A DNA stretch of 64,000 nucleotides from Gracilariopsis chorda (lineage: Eukaryota > Rhodophyta > Florideophyceae > Gracilariales > Gracilariaceae). How positions within the stretch are numbered: the first letter of the stretch is position 1; each line of letters opens with the position of its first letter. The DNA lies in NCBI GenBank assembly GCA_003194525.1, contig NBIV01000294.1, positions 27,765 to 91,764 of the forward strand. The letters run 5' to 3'. The translations under genes and the position numbers were made by a program. The notes below the pieces were generated by a model that saw only the letters and a program-made list of their open reading frames with translations, did no database searches and was not told the DNA's origin. Positions 21,691 through 33,900 of the stretch are shown in pieces.

Positions 21691-23080
21691 AGTGAGTCTT
21701 CACCCATTCGCGCATTGCGTCAAACAGATTCGGATTCAGAATGGGCTTTTTCCTTGTCAGGTACGGGGATCTTCTGCCTTTGGCAGTAGCAAACCACCAG
21801 GTTCCATGTGTGCTCGTTTGTATCGTAGAAATTATCTTCCTCTGGTCTGAACCCAAGACAGCGTACCTCGTACAGGTGGTCCTCCACTGTCCCTTGGGTA
21901 TGATCAAGGATATGTTCTATGACGTCTTCGTCACTTGGTGTTTGTGCTGGGAGTTTTGAAGCCCCAGTGACAATGTGCTCAAGTTATGGCACTCTTCGAG
22001 CCCATTGTTATCAAAAAAAGGCGTACAGTTGCCTGCGTCTGTGCTTAGCACTTTAAAAAATCCTTCATCCTTCCGGCGGAGCTTTCGTGAGATTTTCTCA
22101 CATAGTACCTTTGATTGCTTGGGATCCAAGTGTCGCGGGTGGTACACATACCTGCCAGGTTCTGGTATCTTCGGCTGCAAGACGCGTGCGTTGTTTCCTC
22201 GCTTCTAGCAATTTTGCGCTTTCGTCGAGATTCCTGTCACTCGTGACATAGGATGGCGCAGTTGTGCCAGGAACTGCATATTCATCTCTCAAATTTGTCC
22301 TCCCTTCAGGTACCTAAGGCATTCAAGAACCAACGTTTCAGGAATCTGGGCGATTAATAACTGGAAGGGGGCATGGCCAGTGCTATCATGCACTAGGGTA
22401 TTGTGCCAAAAAGTCAGCGCATCGCAGTAATGGACCCAACTATGCTGATGCTCAGCAACATAGTGCCTCAAGTAGTGCAAAATGTTGCTGTTGAACCTCC
22501 AAGCTGGACCATTGGCCTGTGTATAATACGTCGATATAAAGAAGTCCTTTATGCCGAGAATTCGAAACACACTCTGAAACAGCTTCGAAGCGAAGTGAAG
22601 TCCAACAAGGCAGTAACAGGAGGCCCATAGACAATCAAGAAATGGCTGCAGAATGCTCTTGGAACTGCAAAAGCACTGCTTGACTGGAATGGGACGGTTC
22701 TCGTCAACTTTGAATATCGATCAGAGATCACTAATAGGTAACGATTACATCGCTTCGTCCCTTGGCATGGGCCTGATATATTGATGGCGACACTTACCAA
22801 CTGCGCGGTTACCGGGAAGAGGTTCAAGCGTGACGCATTGCGGTTTAGGCAGATTCTGTTTTCTATACACGAGTTGCACAGGCCACATACGTCGGCGTCC
22901 ATGCTTGGCTATTAGAACCTGCGACGCACCGTCGCGTACATCCTACGTACACCTGGATGACCGGACACGCGTGAATAATGATGCATATGCATCAACTACT
23001 CTTGGAGAGATTTGGGTACGTGATCCTGCTCGCTTTGGTCCAGGCAGAACCGGCGACCTAGAAGTCCTTCTTCATTTCTG
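21690..23080 (-). pseudogene. Integrase with C-terminal chromodomain, remnant of element 2
   Basis: The piece 22902-22549 carries the integrase core (RYLLVISDRYSKLTRTVPF, following a first Asp position that is degraded). 22570-22289 holds the YYTQANGPAWRFN region around the third acidic residue, followed by LTFWHNTLVHDSTG. 22180-21917 contains the post-core module with KLRRKDEGFFKVLSTDAG. In a neighbouring frame at about 21935-21735 lies a chromodomain (EHILDHTQGTVEDHLYEVRC then LGF-PEED). Chromodomains direct integration to particular chromatin in this class. The whole is broken by frameshifts and stops. Confidence 0.8.
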
Positions 23081-23163
23081 TAATGTAAACCCTTCGGGTC
23101 ATTCAGAGATTTCTCCCACATTTCCATACAGAAAGGATCACTAGCTTGCTCTGCAAGCAGTTC

Positions 23164-24864
23164 CTATTCTGACAAGGTGGTCACTTCGTGTTCTTCAACG
23201 TCGAAGACAGCATTCATCGGATGCAAAACAACGCACAACGATTCGTTGTCTTGATGAGCCTCCGGCTCGCAGAGCAAGCAAGGAATATCCTCCGATGGGT
23301 TGATGGTGGTCTCACCATCCGTTGTTATGCGCAATAGCGCATCTGCAACCTGGGTCCCCAAACCTTGCTTGTAGAAGACTTCAAAGTCGTACTCCACGAG
23401 GCGTAACCTCCACCTAGTCAATCGACTATTGGCGTCGGAATCTGACACACGTAACAGCCATTTCAAGGCCTGGTTGTCAGAGATAATCTTGAAGCACGTG
23501 TGCTCCCCACAGGGCCAAAGAACGGTCAAAAACCACACAACTGCGAGACATTCTCACTCTGTAGCGGGGTGGGTCTGTTCGGCTGAGGACAGGGTCTTGC
23601 TCTAGTATCCCACTGGGTGACGGCTTCCGTCAAACTATTTTGTCAAAAGACAGCCTATCTGTCCAGCAGTGGCATCAGTTTCAACTGCGAACGGTTTGTC
23701 TGCCGTTGGCAGCTTCAGAATCGGTGCGTGATTGAGAGCGTGATTAAGTGTGTTGAACGTCTGCAACTTCTCACGAGTGAGCTCGAGCAATCTTAAACAA
23801 TACTTCTTCGCTATTGAGCGCCGCTACCGGGGCTGCGGTTTTGGCAAAGTTTCGCACAAAACGTCAGTAGAAGGTGCAAATCTTAAAGAAGGACCGGACA
23901 TCAGTATGCGTTGTAGGAGAGATCGCCGTTTTAAGACCTTCCAGGTTCTTGGTGGCTAATTCAAGTAGTTCGGGCCGAATCATGTGGCCAAAGTATTCAA
24001 CCAATCGCGGAAAGAAGTGACACTTCTTCAACGTCAGGGGTAACCTTGCTTTCTCAAGAATGGTGAGGATCTCATCAACTTGCCGTACGTGGTCTTCCAC
24101 GGTCTTCCCAAAGCTGATAACATCATCTATGTACAGCGGGCAGTGCTTCCATTTATAACCTGCGAGCAGGATGTCGAGGATCCATTCGCACGTAGAAGGT
24201 GCATTGCATATCACAAAGGGCATCCTAACGAACCGATCGGTTCTAGCGTGACATGTAAACGTCATCTTTTCCTGATCTTCGGGCGCAACTTCCAATATCC
24301 ACTATTGCAATCCAACATCGTGAAGAACTGGTCGTTGCCCAGGCTGTCTAGACACTCGTCTATTCGTGGAAGACGATAAGTATACTTCAGGGGGATGGCG
24401 TTGAGACGCCGATAATTTACGCAGAGGCGTACGCTACCGTCCGGTTTCGGAACGAAGACAACTGGGCTTGCCCATTCTGATCTTGCGGGTTCGATAGCCC
24501 CGTCTCCAAGCATCCGCTTGCATACCGTGAGATTATACTCCCTGATGATCTTGGGCCCTGATCTAAAAGATTGAGAGTGCATGGGGGCTGCCTCTGCAAC
24601 CAACTCGATCTTATGGGGATGTCACCGGATCTCTCCGAGCCTACTGCTCCACAGATCTTTATGCTTGCGAAGCTTTTTCTTCACGATACAACGCATCTTT
24701 TTTGGGACTTGTTCCAAGTCCATGGAATCAAATTGACTCGTTTCATCTGGATTCTTGGTCGTGAGGAGCCGTATACGCTGTGTCGCACCGCATGTTGGCT
24801 CTTCCTGAGTGGGGTCACTCATAATGGACAGGACGTCCAATGGACGTAGCGGAATTGCTTGCAC
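23164..24864 (-). pseudogene. RT and RNase H remnant of element 2
   Basis: Pieces in order on the minus strand: 24864-24622 (pre-RT linker with VKKKLRKHKDLWSSR); 24603-24262 (RT with VRLCVNYRRLNAIP and a DECLDSLG stretch); 24295-23864 (RT palm with MPFVICNAPST and the catalytic YIDD); then frame-broken RNase H, with FKIISDNQALKWLLR and QVADALLRI at 23538-23164. The catalytic boxes are recognisable, but the reading frame is broken at least three times. Confidence 0.85.
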
Positions 24865-24996
24865 AATGACTTTTCATTTACAGAGGGTCACTTCGTGATC
24901 ATCGACGTTCTCAACCATGACCTGAAATGCTCTGTTTATGCGAAAGTTCGCAACAACATTGGTTAGCCGGGCCCGGTACCTCTCGAAAAGCCTTTC

Positions 24997-25515
24997 TTAT
25001 GGCTTTAGGAAGAATCTTTTTTCATCAGCGCATCGTGCCAGAACGATAGTATTTGACCTGGAGACCAGGTGTATCTTCCGAGTGACGTAGATGCGTGGAA
25101 AGTTATAGAGAACCCCCTTCAACTTCTGAGCCTCGCTCTTCGTTGGCGTGCGACGCCAGGTCGATGCCCTTCTCCGGTATATTGGCACAGATGAGTGATT
25201 ACTCATATACAAAACTCTCTTCTGGGGGTACATTGCATCGGTGTGATTGCCAATGTAATCAAATCCGCAGATAACTTCTGCGCTCAGACGTTCGACAACG
25301 AGGAATGGCGCGCGTGCCATATGGGCTGCCATGCAAACCGTCATAAAGGCTGTATCGCCTATTCCTAGGGCATGCCCTTCTGCGTTCTAAAGCCTAATAG
25401 ACTTATGCGCCAATGGCGCAGTCCTCTATTTTGGGAGTGTAGTTTGGGGGATGAAGTTGGGAGCAGCTCCCATATCCAGTACTGTGAGTAATTCCACGGC
25501 TTTAACGCTGGTGAA
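24997..25515 (-). pseudogene. Aspartic protease remnant of element 2
   Basis: The minus strand near 25480-25510 reads TVLDMGAAPNFIP, corresponding to the retropepsin D-(S/T)-G-A active site with the second residue altered to Met. The segment 25344-24997 continues with an ICGFDYIGNH stretch that matches the LG-D-F-I end of such proteases. Out of frame and clearly inactive. Confidence 0.65.
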
Positions 25516-25983
25516 TCACAACCAGGCGGCAACCTTATAATTGAACTGGCTTGGTCTTAACACAGGGTCTGGTAGCTGTTCAGCTACTCTCATACATGTG
25601 TCTTTTAGACAATTTCTGACCAGGTGTAGCTAGGTACACATACACTAGCATACGCATATGCGTGTACTGTAGGTTACGTGCCAAGTTAGCAAATGACCTG
25701 GCGCGCACATTACCTGGAACTGGCCACGTAGTCAGCCACGTAATTAGATTATTCCTGAATAGGATGAATAGAATAATACAGCCTAATCAGGCGACTCTCA
25801 AACCAAATATAAAGAACCTGAGAAGCGAACTGCTGCTGCTCGGGGCATCGAACTCCATCAACATCGCGGACTACGCTACACCAGGTCGTCAGGCTCATCA
25901 TTTGTCTTAACAAGAAATCAGGGCGGGGCAGCTGAATCGGCTTCTCGACGAATAATCGGGCAATCCCACCTAAGAAGTGCGAA

Positions 25984-28131
25984 TCACGCGATGTAATACG
26001 CCATTGTCGGCAGGGATGCCCCTCGTTCTGGAGAGGCCTCCATGATCCTTTGTTGAGCTTGTGTTCGCACGGTTGGAGTTATCCACGGGCAGTTCGAGAC
26101 CTCATGGTCTATGGCCGTGCAGAGGTACCAGGCGCCACCAGTAACACGCTTGCCATTGAACTGGTGCCGTGCACCTCCCATTTGGTTAATACAACCGACT
26201 CGTTTGGGCTGTGCCCATTCCTCAAGATGAAGGTTATATTTTGAAGCCATAGCTGGAATGGGGTCGCTCTGTCCTGTTGAAACGTCCGCAAAAGGCGCAT
26301 CCGCTTCGGTCGTGCTACCGATCTACCTTGGGTTTGTCGGCGAACCATCTCCATCATCGGTTTTGATGTGCATTACGGCGCCATTGCCGTGTGGTAGGCC
26401 GGTCGTGGCTGTATCTGTTGTGAGAATATCACCCTCTAATGACATCATTGACGACTTCGCCGAATAACTCCGCAAATTCGACGGGAGTCGTTGTGGTCGC
26501 ATTAGACGTCATTTATTTCCATGAGACATGGCGACTCCACCACAGATTCCGAGGTCGTTAAGCAATCACGGAATAGTTGTAGATCCCTTGTAACACATTA
26601 AGTGACACTGAGCAGCAGCCCATCGATGAAAAACGCAATCTGCTCCTCTTGTGCGTACATTCAGCCACGCCTGGCGTATCTTAAGCCTACACGCTGTCCG
26701 AAAGACAGCTCCGTCACTCCTGATCGTTGGCGAATTGACCTGAGGCACGTATCAAGTCTTGGATGAACTCATCCTTCATGTAGCTGCGTAGCAACCATTG
26801 TATGGCCTCCGGTCAGCTCTTGATTTCTACAGAGAAATCATCAAATGCATCGAGATGTAGGGAGAATTCGTAAGCGATATGGGCATTCCCCGAAAAAAAG
26901 TACGGCAGAACCAGCTTGGTCATCTCCTTGGAGATGCCATTGTTGTTCGCCTCGAATTTACACTTGGCAAGGAATTTCAAGATCGACAAAGGGTCCGTTC
27001 CGTTGAATCGAAGGTTGGCCATACCGGTATTGAAGCGCTTGTCCATCGAAGCGACACGTTGCTTAAGTTTTGAGCTCTCGCTCGTGTTATGGTTATCCAA
27101 CCGGTATGTCTTGTTTGACAAAAACTATCTGAAACGGCTAAAAACGGGCTTATCGCAGCTAAATTGTGCTTGTGCAAGTCTGGATCGGACTTCGAAGAAG
27201 AGGATGATCCATCATCCGGGTAAGAAGATTAGTCAGAATCACGGTAATTCTAGGAGTGCCTGCGCTCCCTTTTGCCTCTCGGAGCACAGGTCTTCCGTGA
27301 CAGTATACCATAGTCGTGCAGGGATATCCCATGATTCATTTGGAAAACCATCTGGTTTATTAGTGCACTATTTTTGACCTTAATGTCGGCGAACCTCTGG
27401 TCGTGCTCGACCATCTTTGCTGCCACAACGTGGAGCTCTGTTGGAACTGAGGCATTGCCTCTTTGCTGTGTCGAATGTGACACCAGGCGAGGGCCATCAC
27501 TCGCAAGGACCGACTGGATTCCTGGTTGCACTGCAACCTGCGCGTGGTCTGCAACCATAAAGATCAACTCGTTGAGTGGTGCTTCGAGGGCATCCCTCCA
27601 GCTGCGCTCCGCCTCGTTAACCTGTTGGGTAACAAGGCGGAGCACGAGATCAGCGACCTCTGCGACAACATGTTGCTTTATTTGTGGCTGACTTACGCCC
27701 GTAGGGAGACTTTATGATGAAGGCTTATCTACCTGTGGGGAAACCCGCACCAAAACCGGTGTAGCTGCGCCGGTCGTCACTGGTTTTGCCACATGCTGCT
27801 GTCGGCTATCAGTCGTTCTCGACTGCTGGGCTGGATTGTACAGCGTGGGAAGAGGGAGTGGAGTAAACTCCACCTCAGGCAGGGCAGTGGGGAGCGCTGG
27901 GCTTGATGCGTTCAGTGGAACAATCGAATCTACTAGGGGCGAGGAAGAGGGTTCTTCCACTACGGCTTTCGCCAATGTAGATGCAGAGCCTCTAACATTC
28001 TGCGACTGCGAAGTTCTAGGTGCCTTGCTGTGGGCCAACGGAGCACCTCGGAAGAGTTTTGGAGGCTTACTTACGCTGGAAGTCCCGCCAAAGTTCTTAT
28101 CAGAACTCGTACTCTGGCCACCAGCCGACAC
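25984..28131 (-). pseudogene. gag remnant of element 2
   Basis: Minus-strand pieces: 28131-27712 (Ser/Pro/Ala-rich N-terminus starting MSAGGQSTSS), 27645-27250, 27121-26813 (a helical gag core with FNGTDPLSILKFLAKCKFE, closely like the KFSGKDPITVLRFL stretch of element 1) and 26250-25984, which ends in a degenerate zinc knuckle WYLCTAIDHEVSNCPW lacking the first Cys. Frames differ between pieces, so no continuous protein can be made. The similarity of the gag core to element 1 suggests two related families. Confidence 0.75.
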
Positions 28132-28263
28132 AGACAGATTATCGTTCTACTTCTAACGATGAAACGATCTACCCAATCAGGTAGACATCTCGGACAAACG
28201 GGACAAAGGGCGGGTACCGCCAAGGAAAGCACGTGATAGAAGAACACACCAAAACTCTTGGGA

Positions 28264-28281
28264 TTCTAGGTCAGGGGACCA
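28264..28281 (-). other. Candidate primer binding site of element 2
   Basis: TTCTAGGTCAGGGGACCA on the plus strand, one base different from the motif at 5457-5474, and 133 bp upstream of the gag start at 28131. Confidence 0.5.
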
Positions 28282-29131
28282 AAATATGTAGCGCAATACG
28301 CAACTAGAGCGACGAACTACTATCATTGGAGCTAAGAGCAGGAAACCCCTGGCAAAAGGAGCCTAACAGGCCCAGAATAGTCCAAGTCTTGAGCTCGGTT
28401 CTATGTTTTCAACTGAAGTACGACTACTAGGCGATGCTCACAGCTTCCAAAAGACATAAGCGTCTAACAGACTATAACGAACGTGTCAGGCTCGAGGGAA
28501 GACCTATTCGTCGACCAAAAACTTCGTATGGCGACGAATAATATGGGCACACCCCGAAATTTGGCCAGCGCTCGGACGAGAACCTACGCTTGCGTCTTGT
28601 ACGACGCTTCGACCGAGCACCCAATGGGTCGCAACAAGAGAGCAAGGTAACACTGAGATTGCGCCAGAGCCCAGACTCGTACGTCTGCTACAGCAGCTTT
28701 GTTTTGCAGTCAAAGTAAGCCATGCCCACTAGCCGGGGTTCTATTCCGCACCCAAGTATCGTGATCGATGCAATAGATCGGCTGTCAACTCAGATGGCAG
28801 GTCTGCCAGTAGCCCAAAGGGCTAGGCGACAGCGCAACAAGCACTACTAGAGACCAAAGGCCAGTAGAGAGGAGGGCTGAGCGGTTAATGCCCATCGAGC
28901 GTGGAACACGAGGTGAACTTCGACTATAGTTGTGCAGGCTTAAGCCTGTATTGTTGGTGTTGAAACGGGAGTAAGTGCCATTCTATGAGTTTCTAAATTT
29001 TAACGGATGTAAAGGTGTTACGCGGTCAACTTCAAGCTTTCAGCCAAGGCTTCATTCTATGAGCTTTTTCTTAGCGCCAGCCCCATACCCTCCAAGAGAC
29101 AATTCAGTACGCTTACGGCCACCCTTGCACA
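28282..29131. other. Probable LTR remnant of element 2, then flank of the Harbinger copy
   Basis: The 5' LTR of element 2 is expected to start near 28287 (TGTAGCGC), but its left-hand partner was not found, so its extent is unknown. A direct repeat CATTCTATGAG occurs at about 28980 and 29053, near the start of the Harbinger-like transposase. No gene was seen. Confidence 0.3.
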
Positions 29132-29194
29132 ATGCCAACGTTAGAACGGGTAACACAACGCCAATATCCGCGAATTCGAAAGCAGCGTCACAGA

Positions 29195-30457
29195 GGAAGA
29201 CATTGCGCTCTATTAACCAAGAAAAATCCTTCCAGAGCAATGAGTTCGTTTGTAGACTCATCAACTATACAAAACGAAAGCTTGCTTACCGTTATTTGTA
29301 TAATTTTTCTCACCATTGCAGCGGACCTATGTCCACATATACATTTCAAAAGCCCTGTTGTTCCGAGACCACAATTCAACTTTGACGCTCATATGGCTAC
29401 TCTTTCTAGTCAATTGTTTCGCCGAATGTACCGTCTCTCAAAAGAGCAGTTCAATATCCTTTCCAAACTTCTCTCAGTCACAATCTTGAGAATGCAAGGA
29501 AAACGGAGCTATATTGCTGCTTCTGTATCCGTACCTGTTATGCTATATTTAACTTTACGGCTCTTAGCAGGTGAAAGCTATCTAGACCTCGGGTGGGCAT
29601 ATGGTGTTGCTGAGTCTACCGTATATCATGTGTTTCATGAAACGCTTCACGTTCGAAATGAATTGCTTCCAAAAATTCGATTTCCAATCTCTTTTGAAGA
29701 ACTTTTTGCAAGCGCGGATCTGTTGGAGAAACGTTGCCGAAGTCCACTTGATGGTGTAGTGGCAGCCTTGGATAGTATCGCGATCGAAATTCTTCGGCCG
29801 AAGCTTCGAGAAGCGTCAGATTCTCGTAGGTACTACAATCGCAAAGGGGGTTTTGCAATCTTTGTGCAGGCAGCAGTTCAAGCATACTACAAATTCTGCT
29901 TCGTTTTGGCGCTATATGCGGGTGGAAAGCACGATTCTACAGCTTTTAAGGCAACTTTATTGTACGATTTATTAAGTGGTCCAGATCTACCATCGTGGGC
30001 AGCTTTTGTTGCTGATGAGGCGTATACAAACAAGCATAGAATTCTAACGCCGTATCCAGGACGAAATCTAAGTACAAAAGAAGATTCTTTCAACGCGTAT
30101 CATTCTTTATCCAGAGTTTGTTCCGAGCAGGCATTCGGGATGCTTGTATGCTGATTTGGCATCTTTTGGTCAGCTCTTCGTTACTCGTTGCCAACTTCTA
30201 CACTTATCATTATGGTCACGTGCAAACTCCACAACTTCATTATCGATTATGGAGACAGCTCGTTGTTTGAACTCGTACCGCATCATGATGATAATCGTGT
30301 GACTGGTACGCCTATCATACACTTTCAGGATGACTGTCATACAGAAGAAGAAAACAGACGGTCAAGGAACAGGCGAAGAGAAACGTCGTCGTGGCGCTAT
30401 GAACTTGCAGAAAAGCTTCATAGGCTAGGATACCTGCGAAGACGACGTTTTGTATGA
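29195..30457 (+). pseudogene. PIF/Harbinger (HARBI1-type) transposase with one nonsense codon
   Basis: One continuous plus-strand frame from before 29195 to 30457, broken only by TGA at 30152-30154. Features in order: an N-terminal hydrophobic stretch, a helix-rich region with VPVMLYLTLRLLAGESYLDL, then the DDE_Tnp_4 nuclease with AALDSIAIEI (first Asp, about 29770), FVADEAYTNKHR (second Asp, about 30012) and SRVCSEQAFGMLV (Glu, about 30128). A TCKLHNFIIDYGD tail follows, as in HARBI1-family proteins. The stop falls in a GMLVC-stop-FGIFW context where relatives have Arg or Lys, so CGA to TGA is likely. I use the Met at about 29195 as a tentative start; the frame is open from 29132. The Myb-like partner gene of autonomous Harbinger elements was not found. 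Confidence 0.87.
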
Positions 30458-30459
30458 CA

Positions 30460-30939
30460 AGACGTTCTAGTAAACCTCCTCTTCGAGTTCCCACGAGTTC
30501 TGCACCTATAACTGCTCGGGACGCCACATTGCCACGTCCTAAACCAACAGCTCTTCCGATAGCGATACCCCTGCTAGCCGGGTTCGAAATGGTAACTCGA
30601 GCTACTCCTCTTGATGCGCCTCTCGACGCCCCTCTTGATGGGCATCCAGATGCGCCTCTTGACGCACCTCTGATCGTTGCAGCCTTCCCAGCTCTAATGC
30701 CTCTCGTGCCATGCACACGGTACCACGATTCACTGTCATGCTATTGTTTCCTTTTGATGAACCATCTCGTCCCTGATTAGTCCTGCCTGTGCCGGCACTG
30801 GGACCTACTGGGGCACCACTGTGTTGGCAGTTCCCCGACAACGCACCAGTGGATTACCGCTGCCGGTCCCAGGTTGAAGTGATGACGACACATATGAAGA
30901 ATAGAGAGCTTTCAAATTGTGGTCACCTCCTCCGTAGTT
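30460..30939 (-). pseudogene. Possible C-terminal tail of the SWR1-like copy (Gly/Ala/Ser/Arg repeats)
   Basis: Beyond the stop at 30940 the same frame reads on for about 50 codons (NYGGGDHNLKALYSS...), and a neighbouring frame near 30700-30600 encodes repeated R-G-A-S from imperfect 12-15-bp repeats. This could be the low-complexity C-terminus of the remodeller, meeting the Harbinger copy tail to tail. The end cannot be fixed, and the repeats also read as a long frame of doubtful meaning. Confidence 0.4.
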
Positions 30940-33900
30940 TTATACTTGTTCTATACGGAATTTTGAACCAGTCAAGAGCGCGGGAGTCCCCAAAGAATAA
31001 ACCCGCCCATCTCCGTTCTGGAGCATGGGTGTGGTGACCATTGACTGTACGACGCCTTGAGATCCGGCAATCTTTCCAGAAGTTGCCTTCAATATGGTCC
31101 CAGGGTTAGAGGGAGGCATTCCCCAGGACTTTGGAAGATCTGCTGTAGAACTTGGATACTTTGCTGCATTCTGCACAGCTGAGGTAGCTACACGAGTCAT
31201 CACAACAGCGTGGTTGACCGATCCTATCTGGCTTTGGCCATCTTCCTTTTTAGACACTGAAACACTTTGTCCACTAGTTCCCAGGTTCACATGTTTGTAA
31301 CCAGAAGACTTTGTAGTTGAAGGGTTCGATCCCCTGCGAGATATGCTATGAGGCGGCAGAACATTTCCAACCTCTTCAAGACGATGGGAAGTCGACTGAT
31401 TCTTCATTTTCGAATCAACTGTCTTCATCTTCGGTGTAGAACCTCGAGAGCCGGCAGCATTGCTAGTCTGACCGTTACGACGCGACGATGATCCAAGATT
31501 CATGTTGTGAGCTCTTCTGCCTGGCCCCTTTTGGAAGCGATTTGGGTCTCCACTCTTTACTGCTGGTTGATCTTGATAAGAAGCACCAACAGCGGTTGAA
31601 AGCCCACCTGTACGCGCTAAGAGTCGGATATCATCTCTAGGAGGAAACATGAAAGACTGTAGACGCTTGGAAACAGCCTGAGGCCATGTCTCGGTCGTTT
31701 TTATTCCGGGCTTATGGTGCTCAGGAATATTGAAGCACTTAAGAACTGCGGTCAGGGGTGGCAAAAGCTCTGGCCTCACCATCCCCTTCATCTTTGGTGT
31801 CGCTTCAGACATTAACTTCTGGTAGGATGAGTGCAACTCAATTCCCGTCTGTCCGCTATTTGACACAGTCTTTGTACGTAAAGCACTGAAGGCACGTTAC
31901 AACGCAGAATGATGCTTCTGCACAATTTCCATATCGCTTATAATTGCTCTCGGAACCGGTGGTCCGCTCTTCATATCCTTTCCAAGAACATTGAGAAGCC
32001 TATCTCTACAATGCCGGACTGGCCTGAATCGACGAACTCCCATTCGTACGAGTGGATCCGAAGACAGAAGGTCAGCCACGAGAAAGATCTTGTTGTTACA
32101 CGCAGAGGCAGCAGCGATCAAGGCCTCATCCTCCTCCTTGGTCCAGCCATCGTTTACTCCGTTAGGTTCGTTAGATATGCTGCTTCCATAGTTCAAAATT
32201 GAAGACTTAATTCCAGGAATCGTAAAACGTTTCGTGTTCTTCTTTGGCTTGTTCTTGAATAGACCCATACTCGAATGATGTGGATCAGATCCTGAACCTG
32301 CACTAGCTACACTCATTGCGATCTTCGACCTAGAAGAAGAATCCGCTCTGCTCTTCTTCGAAGCTGATTGGATTGAGATAGATAGTAGCTCGGGTTTTCC
32401 TTTTGTTGTCCTTGCACGATCCGCGGCACCTGATCCCTTAAGCTGCTCACCCCTGGAGGAATCCACAAAAGATGCAGCGGGGCTTCTCGTTTGGTTAGGA
32501 GCAGAACATGCTGCTTCCTACTTGCGTGTTCTCTCAATTTCAGCCTTCCTCTTCCGCAGTTGCTCAAGACCCTTCTCTTTCTGCCTTCTCATTGCATGCA
32601 TTGTCCGGCTCATTCTGTTGTAAGCGTGCGGGAAGAAAGCTACATCTTCCGCAAATTCCAAACCTGCCGCTGCGGTGCCATGTACTACTGACGAAAATTT
32701 AAGCTCTTCCGGACCACCGTCGCGTAGCGGCACGTACATATTAATGTCCGCGTCGGCGTCCCTCAGCGCTTTAAAATAGCTTGCATGTCCATCATCATTA
32801 ATATCCACCTCATACAGCAGAATCTCCGTATCATCTTTTCCAGTGCTCTTGATTTCAGAAGCATTTGCATCATCTGGACGAGAGCACTCTCCAAGTTCAG
32901 AATCGAATCCAGGAGTAGCCCAATTTGCACCCATGCTGTTGCCATGCGAGGGCTCAGGAAGAGATTCTGCCCCACTCATACGTTCAAGAACACGAAGTGC
33001 GTATCTCTGAATACGGGTTAGAGAGTTCACGACCTTCGCAAATTCATTAGTTCGACTGCTTTGGTTGTCGGCCCTCGTCGCATCAATATGATGATCTTCC
33101 GGGGTGTCCTCAAACTCAGCTTCTAAGTCATCTTTTCCTTTCTTGGCAGCTTTGAGAGCTAGTTCTTCACGCTCATCTTCCCTGGGTAGAAGCTTGGAGG
33201 TTAGTTCTTGGTACTCATCAGAGCCATCCCCAACGTCCTGAATCACTGCCTCACTGCTTGCCTTTGCCATACCATTCTCCATTTCGCTCTTATTTGCTGC
33301 TATGAATCCTGTACACTCCCCGTAGGAGCATTGGACACCAGTACTCTCGGCACTCCGCAATGAATCTGAAGAAACTGGCCGGCTCCTACCGTTTTCTGGT
33401 GGGTCCTGCAGTAGTATAGCTTTTGTAGTCGGTGAGCTGCTTCTTATTCTGCTTTTGGCAGCTCCAAGTATTTCATTATGAACAGCAGGGAGTGAAGTCT
33501 GGCTTTCTCCGGTATTCTGTGGAGACTTTACCATTTTGGAGGAATCTCGATATCTCTGAATTCCATGCGTGGTGAAACCAGCATGTGAAATTATTTGCTG
33601 CTCGAGTGAACGCTTCCCCATTGCCCTCTTCAGAATTTTTTCCTCTACAGTTTGTTCCAAAATCAGGCGGTACACATGTACAGGCTTCGTTTGCCCAATA
33701 TGATGCGCACGGTCTTGGGCTTGATTTTCTATCGCAGGGTTGTAATCAACGTCATAGGAAATCACCGTGTTGGCACCAGTTAAGTTAATCCCAACGCCTC
33801 CTGCACGAGTGGTTAGTATCATACAGAGAATTCTTGAATCAGAATTAAACCGTTCCACCACTCTTTGTCTTTCGTCAGTCTTTGTTGTACCATACAAAAG

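Larger units (their letters stand above)
21690..28281 (-). mobile_element. Heavily decayed chromodomain Ty3/gypsy retrotransposon (element 2)
   Basis: On the minus strand, successive broken fragments give gag (28131-25984), protease (about 25510-24997), RT (24603-23864), RNase H (about 23720-23164), integrase (about 23080-22289), integrase C-terminus (22180-21917) and a chromodomain (about 21935-21735). Order and content define a Ty3/gypsy chromovirus-type element. Frames change every few hundred bases, so it is far older than the 10.4-17.1 kb element. A candidate primer site is at 28264-28281; LTRs were not recognised. Confidence 0.88.

Noticed and set aside
30315..30716. 133-codon minus-strand ORF overlapping the Harbinger tail as an independent gene
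   Set aside because: Its 3' half is the complement of the conserved transposase C-terminus; only its repeat-rich 5' half might belong to the remodeller tail.
31323..31333. GGTTCGATCCC resembling a tRNA T-arm
   Set aside because: It lies within the minus-strand SWR1-like coding frame, and no acceptor, D or anticodon arms can be built around it.
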